Source of the DNA: Hydrogenimonas sp.
Lineage (GTDB): Bacteria; Campylobacterota; Campylobacteria; Campylobacterales; Hydrogenimonadaceae
Assembly: GCA_021647345.1 (NCBI GenBank)
Contig: JAKIUX010000101.1
Span: forward strand, 1 to 5,128
Length of the DNA: 5,128 nucleotides
Reading direction: 5' to 3'
Below are positions 1 to 5,128 of the stretch, one piece after another. Within the stretch, counting starts at the first letter, position 1, and the number at the start of each line of letters is the position of its first letter. Position numbers and translations under genes: made by a program. The notes below the pieces were generated by a model. The model did not search any database. It was given only the letters and a program-made list of their open reading frames with translations, and was not told where the DNA came from.

Positions 1-1122
1 AGTGCTCTAATAATTGAGCATAATAAATATGATATGCAGGAGGGTAGAAGAGAGGGGCTCTCATCTGCTCTTATGGATAGACTATACCTTGATGAAGAGC
101 GCATAAAAGCTATGGCTCAGGCTGTACGTGAGATTGCCGCTTTAAAAGAGCCTGTAGGCAGAGTTCTTGACGGATGGGTTACCGAGAACGCTCTTCGCAT
201 AGAGAAGGTCTCCATTCCAATCGGTGTGGTAGGCATAATATATGAGTCTCGTCCAAACGTTACGAGCGATGCTGCGGCTCTATGTTTTAAAAGCGGAAAC
301 GTAGCTATTCTTAAGGGTGGAAAAGAGGCTCAGCAGAGCAATGAGGCGATAGCTAAAGTAATTCAAAAAGTTCTTGAAGAGGAGGGGCTTCCTAAAGCTC
401 TAATAAGCCTACTTCCCGATGCAAGCCGAGAAGGTGTCGCGAAGCTTATAAAGATGGACAGATATGTCGACTTGATAATCCCAAGAGGCGGAGAGGCGCT
501 CATTCGCTTTGTAAACGAGAACGCCACAGTGCCGGTGGTGAAGCATGACAAAGGGTTGTGCCACACATATATTCATAAAGATGCAGACATGGATGAAGCT
601 GTAAAGATCTCCGTGAATGCCAAGTGTCAGCGCCCAGGCGTATGCAACGCTATGGAGACTCTTATAGTCGATAGAGATATTGCAGGTGCGCTTCTTCCGA
701 GGTTGAAAGAGGCTTTCGACGCCGAGTCGACAAAGCTGCTGGGAGACGAGAAGTGCCGCGAGATAATCGAAGTGGATGAGGCTACGGAAGAGGACTTCTT
801 TACAGAGTACCTGGCCAATACACTCTCCATAAGAGTTGTTGAAAATATAGATGAGGCGATGGCTCATATTAGAAAATATGGCTCAGGCCACTCCGAAGCG
901 ATAATCACCGAAAACTACAGCGCAGCTGAGAGATTTTTGAACGAGATAGACGCCGCATGCGTTTATGTCAACGCATCTACCCGATTTACCGACGGCGGAG
1001 CTTTCGGCTTTGGTGCCGAAGTTGGAATCAGCACCAACAAACTTCACGCAAGAGGCCCAATGGGTATAAACGACCTTACTACATATAAGTATAAAATTTA
1101 CGGAAACGGGCAGATTAGATAG
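1..1122 (+). CDS. proA: Gamma-glutamyl phosphate reductase (glutamate-5-semialdehyde dehydrogenase), 5' end outside window
   Basis: ProA reduces gamma-glutamyl phosphate to glutamate-5-semialdehyde with NADPH, the second step of proline synthesis, in the cytoplasm. The frame is open from the first base of the window (the first codons read SALIIEHNKYDMQEGRREGL), so the ATG at 34 is internal. The ProA family is about 410-420 residues; 373 are present here, so roughly 40-50 N-terminal residues lie upstream. Visible family motifs are EGRREGLSSALMDRL near the start, IGVVGIIYESRPNVT in the nucleotide-binding half, the IIPRGGEALI segment, KHDKGLCHTYI, the catalytic-cysteine segment CQRPGVCNAMETLIVD (Cys codon 643-645), and the C-terminal DGGAFGFGAEVGISTNKLHA followed by RGPMGINDLTTYKY. 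The TAG stop shares its last base with the GTG start of the next gene, which implies cotranscription and probably translational coupling. The reading frame is intact throughout. Confidence 0.97.
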   Translation, partial: SALIIEHNKYDMQEGRREGLSSALMDRLYLDEERIKAMAQAVREIAALKEPVGRVLDGWVTENALRIEKVSIPIGVVGIIYESRPNVTSDAAALCFKSGNVAILKGGKEAQQSNEAIAKVIQKVLEEEGLPKALISLLPDASREGVAKLIKMDRYVDLIIPRGGEALIRFVNENATVPVVKHDKGLCHTYIHKDADMDEAVKISVNAKCQRPGVCNAMETLIVDRDIAGALLPRLKEAFDAESTKLLGDEKCREIIEVDEATEEDFFTEYLANTLSIRVVENIDEAMAHIRKYGSGHSEAIITENYSAAERFLNEIDAACVYVNASTRFTDGGAFGFGAEVGISTNKLHARGPMGINDLTTYKYKIYGNGQIR

Positions 1123-1703
1123 TGATCTCTTCAAAGCCTGTTTTGAAAATAGAGAATCTAACATTCGGTTACACAAAAGATAGGCCTCTTTACAAAAACT
1201 TCTCTCTCACTCTGCACGAAGGGGAGATAGTGACCATTCTCGGACCGAGCGGAAGCGGAAAGAGTACGCTTTTTGAGCTAATAGCGGGAAATCTAAAGCC
1301 TTGGGAGGGGAGAATTGAGAAAGAGAGTTTCTCTCAGGTTTTTCAAGACCCCTACAGCTCGTTTCACCCCACATATACGATCATAAACCAGATAGAGGAT
1401 GTAGCCGGTACCTCCGGTTGCGAGGAGCTCTGCGCAGATATGGTTTTTGACCCGCAGCTTCTGCAGAAGCTGCCTCATGAACTCTCAGGAGGTCAGCTTC
1501 AACGCGCCTCTATAATAAGGGCGCTTCTTATGGGACCGAAACTGCTTCTTGCCGACGAGCCTACTTCGGCTCTTGATAACTTGATTCAGCTCGATGTGAT
1601 GAAACTGCTTCTACGTACACTAAAAAGTGTGGGAATATTGATGATCACCCACGACAGAGAGCTTGCACGATGGTGCAGCGACAAGATAGTTGAGTTATCT
1701 TGA
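1122..1703 (+). CDS. ABC transporter ATP-binding protein, short orphan ATPase of the dipeptide/nickel (DppF/NikE)-like type
   Basis: This 193-residue protein is a complete but minimal ABC nucleotide-binding domain. Seen in order: an aromatic A-loop candidate (Y17 in FGY), Walker A GPSGSGKST (41-49), Q-loop VFQDPYSSFHP (Q75), signature LSGGQLQRA (121-129), Walker B LLLADEPTSALD (141-152) and H-loop ITHDRE (H177). The Q-loop wording FQDPYSSFHP resembles the peptide/nickel importer ATPases, but those are usually 250-330 residues with a C-terminal oligopeptide extension that is missing here. No permease or binding protein lies in the window, so the substrate is unknown. The GTG start is chosen because it overlaps the proA stop (TAGTG). 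The TTG at 1143 would still keep the ATPase core, but neither start has a strong Shine-Dalgarno sequence. It could serve a transporter encoded elsewhere or have a non-transport role; the sequence does not decide. Confidence 0.9.
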   Translation: MISSKPVLKIENLTFGYTKDRPLYKNFSLTLHEGEIVTILGPSGSGKSTLFELIAGNLKPWEGRIEKESFSQVFQDPYSSFHPTYTIINQIEDVAGTSGCEELCADMVFDPQLLQKLPHELSGGQLQRASIIRALLMGPKLLLADEPTSALDNLIQLDVMKLLLRTLKSVGILMITHDRELARWCSDKIVELS

Positions 1704-1717
1704 AGTTATCGTATAAT
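1690..1717 (+). promoter_or_regulatory. Candidate sigma-70 promoter for the NapL-like gene, giving a possibly leaderless mRNA
   Basis: A perfect TATAAT lies at 1712-1717 and a TTGAGT, close to the TTGACA -35 consensus, at 1690-1695, with 16 bases between them. Transcription normally starts 6-8 bases after the -10 box, which here falls on or next to the ATG at 1725. The 21-base gap 1704-1724 contains no GGAG-like ribosome binding site, which fits a leaderless start. The -35 box lies inside the end of the ABC ATPase gene. This is inferred from sequence match and spacing only; read-through from proA is not excluded. Confidence 0.45.
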
Positions 1718-1724
1718 CTACAGT

Positions 1725-2687
1725 ATGAATAGGTTTGCGATATCACTAATTTGTATCTTCTCTTTGGCGATCTCGTCGGAGATTTTGCCCTCAGCCAAAT
1801 TTTTCGCTTCCGGTATCGTCACCGATTTTGTCGTAGAGAACGGAAGATTATATGTAGGAACCGATAGAGGAACAGTCGATATTTTCGATATAGATAGAAA
1901 TAAAATGCTCTATCAGGTCGCTCTTGAGCCTATAGAAGATGGTAGAGGGGGAGCTATTCCCCCAAAAGTTTTAAGTGTAGATGTAAGAGATGGAGAGCTT
2001 TTGATCGTCTCTATAGGAAAAGAGGGGTTCAGAAGAGTTTGGCTCTATAGAGACTTTACTCTCCAAAAGGTAGCGGATGAAAATAGAAAACTCTTTATAA
2101 AAGAGGCGAGATTCTCCGATAACGGCCATATAGTTGTCGGAACTTTTGGCTCTCAACTTGCTCTGTACGGCGTGGATGAGAGTTATGAGATCTACCGACG
2201 CTCTGCATCTTCGAGCAGCTTGGGCGCTTTGGCTCTTGACTATAGCGGCGGCAAGCTCTTTTTTGGCGATGAAGCAGGAGATATTTACATCTTTGATATC
2301 AAAAGCGGCAGAGAGGTTGAAAAACTCTCTGCCGGCCATCTTGACAAAGTGCACTCTCTTGCATACGCAAAAGGGGTTGTAGTGAGCGGAGGACACGATA
2401 GAAGGGTAGGTGTGCACTTTTTAGGCGCTACTCACTACTACATAAAGACGGGGTTTCCCGTCTTTTGTGTCGGTATAAGCCCTAACGGCAACCGAGCACT
2501 ATTTTCAAGCGGCGACAGGCAAATTCTTCAGCTCTTCGATGTTAAAACCGGCAAATTTGTCGGTCGGCTTGCGGGTCACCAAGCTCTTGTCAATAAGATA
2601 CTCTTCTTGAGCGAAGAGAGAGTCATAAGCTCAGAGCGAAGCCGAATGCTGCTTCTGTGGTCTCTTCCCGCACCTGACTCTCAATAG
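1725..2687 (+). CDS. napL: NapL-like secreted WD40-type beta-propeller protein
   Basis: This 320-residue protein starts with a Sec-type signal peptide (MNR, then a hydrophobic stretch to about residue 18, likely cut near SS-EILPS), so it is predicted to be periplasmic. The rest reads as repeated blade-like units. Clear ones are GRLYVGTDRGTVDIFDI (40-56), GKLFFGDEAGDIYIFDIKSG (176-195) followed by AGHLDKVHSLAY, then VVSGGHDRRVGV, and a late LFDVKTGKFVGRLAGH unit ending in MLLLWSLP. The opening EILPSAKFFASGIVTDFV and overall length match my recollection of NapL, a protein of unknown biochemical role encoded in epsilonproteobacterial periplasmic nitrate reductase (nap) clusters. No napA, G, H, B or D is present here, so the assignment to nitrate reduction is an inference and a generic WD40 protein is the alternative. 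The ATG is fixed by the signal peptide and by the in-frame TGA of the upstream gene at 1701-1703. There is no Shine-Dalgarno sequence. Confidence 0.7.
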   Translation: MNRFAISLICIFSLAISSEILPSAKFFASGIVTDFVVENGRLYVGTDRGTVDIFDIDRNKMLYQVALEPIEDGRGGAIPPKVLSVDVRDGELLIVSIGKEGFRRVWLYRDFTLQKVADENRKLFIKEARFSDNGHIVVGTFGSQLALYGVDESYEIYRRSASSSSLGALALDYSGGKLFFGDEAGDIYIFDIKSGREVEKLSAGHLDKVHSLAYAKGVVVSGGHDRRVGVHFLGATHYYIKTGFPVFCVGISPNGNRALFSSGDRQILQLFDVKTGKFVGRLAGHQALVNKILFLSEERVISSERSRMLLLWSLPAPDSQ

Positions 2688-2758
2688 AAATCTCTCACTT
2701 CTCATTGTTCATTGCTAAAACCTTATCGCCCGAGGGAGCTTTCGATTTTTCGGAGCAC
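2688..2758. other. Intergenic gap between convergent genes
   Basis: Seventy-one bases separate the stop codons of the NapL-like gene and the cytochrome gene. The left part is pyrimidine-rich (CTCACTTCTCATTGTTCATT). The right part offers only a weak stem (CCGA at 2732-2735 with a TCGG further right, plus a G-U-containing GCTTT/GGAGC pairing around 2741-2758). I see no convincing intrinsic terminator for either strand and no small gene. Confidence 0.4.
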
Positions 2759-3127
2759 TTAATAGGTCTCGTATAGATATTCTGCGACTCTTTTTGCTTC
2801 CTTTTTGCTTAAGGAGCCCTTCATAGAGGGCATAAGTCCGAACCTCTTCATAGCCTCTTTATTGAAACGCATCTTGTCGGCAGATGGTTCCATGATATAA
2901 TCTGAGACGAAAGAGAGGAATCTCTCTTTATCTTTTAGATCTCTTTTGAGGTGTCGAACAACTCCCCACATCGGCGGAGCCGCCATATTTTTAACCTGTT
3001 CGGCAGTAGGATTGGGGCTTAGGTGGCATATATAGCACTCTCTCTCTACCGTTTTGGCGATATCATCTTTCGCAAGCAGTGAAGAGAGGACGAGTAGACA
3101 TAGGGCGGCTATCTTTGGAGCTGACAT
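2759..3127 (-). CDS. Small secreted monoheme cytochrome c (class I type)
   Basis: The 122-residue product begins with a Sec signal peptide (hydrophobic IAALCLLVLSSLLA, probable cleavage after A19), so it is predicted to be exported and to receive heme c in the periplasm. The single heme site is CYICH (31-35), with H35 as proximal ligand. M99 in FGLMPSMKG is the likely distal ligand, the M-P pair being typical of class I cytochromes c, and it is followed by the usual C-terminal helix (SKKEAKRVAEYLYETY). The fold is small, suggesting an electron shuttle or a subunit of a larger redox complex. It faces the NapL-like gene tail to tail, so any link with nitrate respiration is only suggested by proximity. 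AAAGGA (complement of 3133-3138) lies five bases before the ATG and supports this start. Its redox partner is not identifiable here. Confidence 0.9.
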   Translation of the reverse strand: MSAPKIAALCLLVLSSLLAKDDIAKTVERECYICHLSPNPTAEQVKNMAAPPMWGVVRHLKRDLKDKERFLSFVSDYIMEPSADKMRFNKEAMKRFGLMPSMKGSLSKKEAKRVAEYLYETY

Positions 3128-3216
3128 ACAAATCCTTTAGATTGAACTTATGGAAATGTTAATATAAAATTATTTATAAGTTCTTTAAGAAGATATCTTT
3201 TAAAGAGGAGCAGTGC
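3128..3216. promoter_or_regulatory. AT-rich divergent intergenic region with candidate -10 boxes on both strands
   Basis: This 89-base stretch separates the divergent cytochrome (minus) and eIF-2B-like (plus) genes and is strongly AT-rich between about 3150 and 3205. A TATAAA followed by AT at 3163-3170 could be the -10 of the rightward gene. On the opposite strand, TATATT (complement of 3161-3166) could be the -10 of the leftward gene. The two candidates overlap, so the promoters may compete. No -35 box is clear, as is common in Campylobacterota, and I see no operator palindrome. The assignment is inferred from layout and composition. Confidence 0.35.
3205..3210 (+). promoter_or_regulatory. 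Strong Shine-Dalgarno GAGGAG that fixes a TTG start
   Basis: GAGGAG ends six bases before TTG at 3217. No ATG, GTG or other TTG in the same frame has a comparable site, and the protein's family similarity begins within a few residues of this codon. The site is what decides the start of the eIF-2B-like gene. Confidence 0.75.
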
Positions 3217-4101
3217 TTGCGAAAGCTTTTTCAGCTGAGAATTTCTGAAATAGAAAAAGATAGAGTCAATGGAGCCTCATATCTGACCAAGAAGTGTGCA
3301 GAAGCTTTTAAAATGTATACTCTTAGCGGTGCGTCGAAAGAGAGTTTGGTAGAGGCTGCGCTTCTTATCGCTAAAAGCAGGCCGATGATGGCTTCGATAT
3401 TTAGGTTGGCGAACGAGATACTCTTTGCTATCGATCGAGGAGTTTCGCAGCAGAAGTTGGCAAAAGTGTGTGACAGATATATTTTGCGAATGGAGCGCTC
3501 ATCTAAAGAGACTTCATCGATAGGTGTGACCCTAATATCGAAAGCGAAAACCGTTTTAACCCACTCTTTCAGCTCTTTGGTTAAAGATGCTTTGATAGAA
3601 GTAAAGAGCAGGGGTGCCGAACTGAAGGTTTACTGTACCGAATCGAGACCTGCCCAAGAGGGAAGGAGGCTGGCACAAGAGCTTGACGATCACGGAATTT
3701 CTACTACTCTTATAGCCGATGCGGCCGCTCCATATATCGTAAAAGAGTGTGATCTTGTCGTTGTCGGAGCCGACGGTGTAGGCACTTTCGGACTTATACA
3801 TAAAATCGGCACCTACGCTATCGCACTTGCGGCTCAAAAGGGCGGGGTAGATTTTATCGTACTGGCACCGGAGTTGAAGTTTTGGCCAAAGGATATGAGA
3901 GAGCCCAAAGAGCCTATTAAGAGCGAAGATGAGCTGAGGGGCGAGGGGAGTTTCGATGTGCTCAATATATACTTCGATGTAACCCCTTTAGAGTATTTAA
4001 GTGCGGCGGTAAATGAGAATGGGGTCTCAAAACAAGCAGATATCATCAATATTTTCAAAAAGATCGAGCTTCATCCTCTCTTGCGCTCTATAGATGGATA
4101 A
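3217..4101 (+). CDS. eIF-2B / ribose-1,5-bisphosphate isomerase family protein lacking the catalytic cysteine
   Basis: This 294-residue protein belongs to the IF-2B superfamily, which includes eIF2B alpha/beta/delta subunits, MtnA and archaeal ribose-1,5-bisphosphate isomerase. Residues 1-95 are the helical N-terminal domain (ISEIEKDRVNGASYLTKK and SRPMMASIFRLANEI). Residues from about 105 are the Rossmann-like domain, with VLTHSFSSLV (113-122), TESRPAQEGRRLAQEL (141-156), ADAAAPYIV, VVVGADGVGTFGLIHKIGT (181-199), APELKFWP and NIYFDVTPLEYL. By recall, the isomerases and MtnA have a Cys in the THC segment and an Asp in GAD. Here the Asp (D186) is kept but the Cys is Ser117 (codon TCT, 3565-3567), the position occupied by small or Ser/Ala-like residues in eIF2B subunits. 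The Arg of the N-terminal RGA motif is Asn18 and the Asn before K196 is His195. It may therefore not be an ordinary isomerase. No RuBisCO or nucleoside-phosphate genes are nearby. The start is TTG with GAGGAG in front. Confidence 0.85.
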   Translation: MRKLFQLRISEIEKDRVNGASYLTKKCAEAFKMYTLSGASKESLVEAALLIAKSRPMMASIFRLANEILFAIDRGVSQQKLAKVCDRYILRMERSSKETSSIGVTLISKAKTVLTHSFSSLVKDALIEVKSRGAELKVYCTESRPAQEGRRLAQELDDHGISTTLIADAAAPYIVKECDLVVVGADGVGTFGLIHKIGTYAIALAAQKGGVDFIVLAPELKFWPKDMREPKEPIKSEDELRGEGSFDVLNIYFDVTPLEYLSAAVNENGVSKQADIINIFKKIELHPLLRSIDG

Positions 4102-4367
4102 GCTTTTTCATGCTCTCTTTTGGTCTTTTCAAGAAGGTTTTGCATTTTTTTGCTGATAGTTGGCTTCAAAGTTTCGTTTCCATCAGTTTTTGCAACAATC
4201 TATTGAAATTTTCAAACCCTTTTTCTTATACGCTCGATAGAAGGGAGTACTCTTATAATTTCACCCTTTTCTATATAACTTTTCATAAGAGATACACCCT
4301 CTATTTTTTCGTCGAACAGCCCGATAGTATCACTCTTTATGATAGCGTTTTTGAGCTGCTGTTTCGT
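4071..4367 (-). pseudogene. Decayed small gene downstream of plsC (about 96 codons, two frameshifts, no start codon)
   Basis: Reading the minus strand after plsC gives three protein-like pieces that join if two small indels are undone. Piece one begins at ACG (4365-4367), where ATG would be expected, and continues KQQLKNAIIKSDTIGLFDEK ... RVLPSIERIRK to a TGA at 4212-4214. Deleting one A from the A5 run (T5 on plus, 4220-4224) leads into GFENFNRLLQKLMET, which stops at 4166-4168. Removing one copy of the tandem GAAAC repeat (4171-4180) leads into LKPTISKKMQNLLEKTKREH ... and a stop at 4071-4073, inside the end of the converging eIF-2B-like gene. The restored protein is charged, probably helical and coiled-coil-like, with no motif I recognise and no signal peptide. 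It would follow plsC by 5 bases as the next cistron. Sequencing indels or a shorter real gene are alternatives. The opposite strand is open but implausible. Confidence 0.45.
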
Positions 4368-4372
4368 ATTGA

Positions 4373-5080
4373 CTAGCGCCTTGTTTCGCTTTCTGATAGC
4401 TCCAGATCAATTCGCTTCTGCATAGTTTCTCGCAACCCTTCATAACAATTTTCAGATGCTTTGGAGGTATCTATAGATGGAAGAAAGATGACTCTCACAC
4501 TTCCGCCTATAGAGGTTTGATCGTGTTCGTTCACCACCCTTTTACTCCCTACTATAACAACCGGCTGCACAATGAGGTTCAGTTTCTGAGCTATAAACCT
4601 AGCTCCTTCTTTGAATGGAAGAAGCTTCTGATCTTTTGCGCGAGTACCTTCCGGAAATAGCGCTACCGGTCTTTTTAACTCCTCAATAGAGTGTTTTACA
4701 TCTTTCAAAAGTTTTATCAAGCCTCTTTTGTCGCTTCTATCAACTGCGATCATTTCGGCATTTTTAAGCAGCTTTCCAAACCAAGGTACTTCAAAGAGTT
4801 CGCGTTTTGCAACCCAGTTAAGATTTATCGGCAGAAGCGCTTCCATCGTTATGATATCGACGATGCCCTGATGATTTAGAAGATATAGTTTGGCATTTGG
4901 ATCAGGCTCTCCGACTCTCTCTATTTTGGCGAACATTAACGCCATCATAGCTCTATTGCCGTAGTGGAGTATCGCCCACTTCTTTTTTGGAAATAGTTTA
5001 AGAAAAGGAATCATGATGGATACGATGAGAGCTATGACAAAAGCGGAGTAGTAGAATCTAATTCGAGCAAATATCTTCAT
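4373..5080 (-). CDS. plsC: 1-acyl-sn-glycerol-3-phosphate acyltransferase (lysophosphatidate acyltransferase)
   Basis: PlsC transfers an acyl chain to lysophosphatidic acid to make phosphatidic acid, the second acylation of phospholipid synthesis, at the inner face of the cytoplasmic membrane. The 235 residues are normal for the family. An N-terminal hydrophobic segment (about 10-30, FYYSAFVIALIVSIMIPFL) anchors it. Motif I is NHQGIVD with catalytic H70 and D75 in HX4D spacing; motif II lies around WVAKRELFEVPWFG (89-102); motif III is FPEGTR (142-147), which binds the glycerol phosphate; motif IV is VQPVVI with P173. All catalytic positions are intact. The ATG at 5078-5080 lies inside the end of the upstream SH3-like gene. 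AGGA (complement of 5091-5094) is ten bases upstream, a slightly long spacing, so coupling to upstream translation is likely. The stop is TAG at 4373-4375, five bases before the decayed small gene. Confidence 0.95.
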   Translation of the reverse strand: MKIFARIRFYYSAFVIALIVSIMIPFLKLFPKKKWAILHYGNRAMMALMFAKIERVGEPDPNAKLYLLNHQGIVDIITMEALLPINLNWVAKRELFEVPWFGKLLKNAEMIAVDRSDKRGLIKLLKDVKHSIEELKRPVALFPEGTRAKDQKLLPFKEGARFIAQKLNLIVQPVVIVGSKRVVNEHDQTSIGGSVRVIFLPSIDTSKASENCYEGLRETMQKRIDLELSESETRR

Positions 5081-5128
5081 TCTTGACCCATCCTATAGTG
5101 TTGTTTTGAAGTTGGATTTTTGTATAGT
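5058..5128 (-). CDS. C-terminal end of an SH3-domain-like protein, remainder outside window
   Basis: On the minus strand a frame enters from the window end and runs 22 complete codons to TAG at 5058-5060. It includes KIQLQNNTIGWVKNEDI. The pattern of alternating hydrophobics, a polar turn and then GWVKNEDI is characteristic of the last strands of bacterial SH3 (SH3b-like) domains. Such domains are often found at the C-terminus of exported or cell-wall-associated proteins. The frame overlaps the first 23 bases of plsC in a different phase, implying an operon of SH3 protein, plsC and the small decayed gene. The other two minus frames over this stretch also reach stops (TAG near 5093, and TGA overlapping the plsC ATG) but read less like a domain. 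Only a short tail is visible, so the protein as a whole is unknown. Confidence 0.6.
   Translation of the reverse strand, partial: YTKIQLQNNTIGWVKNEDICSN

Noticed and set aside
34..36. ATG at 34 as the start of proA
   Set aside because: The frame is open to the window edge and the upstream codons still match ProA-like sequence. The protein would be about 50 residues short from this start.
409..867. Long minus-strand open frame inside proA
   Set aside because: It is antisense to a well-conserved enzyme, has no ribosome binding site and shows no recognisable motif.
2134..2382. Plus-strand 82-codon frame inside the NapL-like gene
   Set aside because: It is an out-of-frame reading with Ala/Leu-rich low-information sequence and no ribosome binding site; the main frame is clearly coding.
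1971..2417. Minus-strand open frame of 148 codons inside the NapL-like gene
   Set aside because: The sense strand gives a convincing signal peptide and propeller repeats; the antisense product has none and no start signal.
2732..2758. Possible bidirectional terminator between the convergent genes
   Set aside because: The best stems are four to five pairs with G-U pairs and large loops, and no good U-tract follows, so this is not enough to call a terminator.
4203..4215. Inverted repeat TTGAAA-T-TTTCAA
   Set aside because: A one-base loop cannot form a hairpin, the sequence is AT-rich, and no T-tract follows in terminator position. It is more likely chance within the decayed gene.
4110..4376. 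Plus-strand open frame of 88 codons after the eIF-2B-like gene
   Set aside because: It is rich in Phe, Ser and Leu, unlike the K/E-rich proteins around it, and has no ribosome binding site. It lies in exact codon register opposite the protein-like minus-strand fragments, as expected for an antisense shadow.

Overview
The window looks like a chromosomal stretch from a free-living member of the Campylobacterota (former Epsilonproteobacteria), perhaps a Sulfurovum- or Sulfurimonas-like organism. Pointers are the K/E-rich proteins with moderate GC, the AGA/ATA-rich codon use, the tight gene packing with stop/start overlaps, the monoheme cytochrome, and a secreted WD40-type protein resembling NapL, an accessory protein of epsilonproteobacterial periplasmic nitrate reductase loci. 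This placement rests on recall, not on a database search.

Left half, plus strand: the 3' part of proA (proline biosynthesis, cut off by the window start) overlaps by one base the GTG start of a short orphan ABC ATPase. After 21 bases comes a NapL-like secreted beta-propeller protein. That gap has no Shine-Dalgarno sequence but holds a perfect TATAAT seven bases before the ATG, so this gene may have its own promoter and a leaderless transcript.

Middle: a convergent minus-strand gene encodes a small secreted monoheme cytochrome c. A short AT-rich intergenic region, shared with the divergent plus-strand gene, lies upstream of it. The plus-strand gene starts at TTG behind a strong GAGGAG. It encodes an eIF-2B / ribose-1,5-bisphosphate isomerase family protein in which Ser stands where the isomerases have their catalytic Cys.

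Right end, minus strand: the last 22 codons of an SH3-domain-like protein enter from the right edge and overlap the start of plsC (1-acylglycerol-3-phosphate acyltransferase) by 23 bases. Directly after plsC is the debris of a small gene of about 96 codons. It has no usable start codon, and two slippage-type indels split it between frames: an A5 run and a tandem 5-bp repeat.

There are no tRNA or rRNA genes, CRISPR arrays or insertion sequences. Most of the content is housekeeping. The least ordinary items are the Cys-less eIF-2B-like protein, the NapL-like gene without visible nap genes, and the decaying small gene next to plsC.
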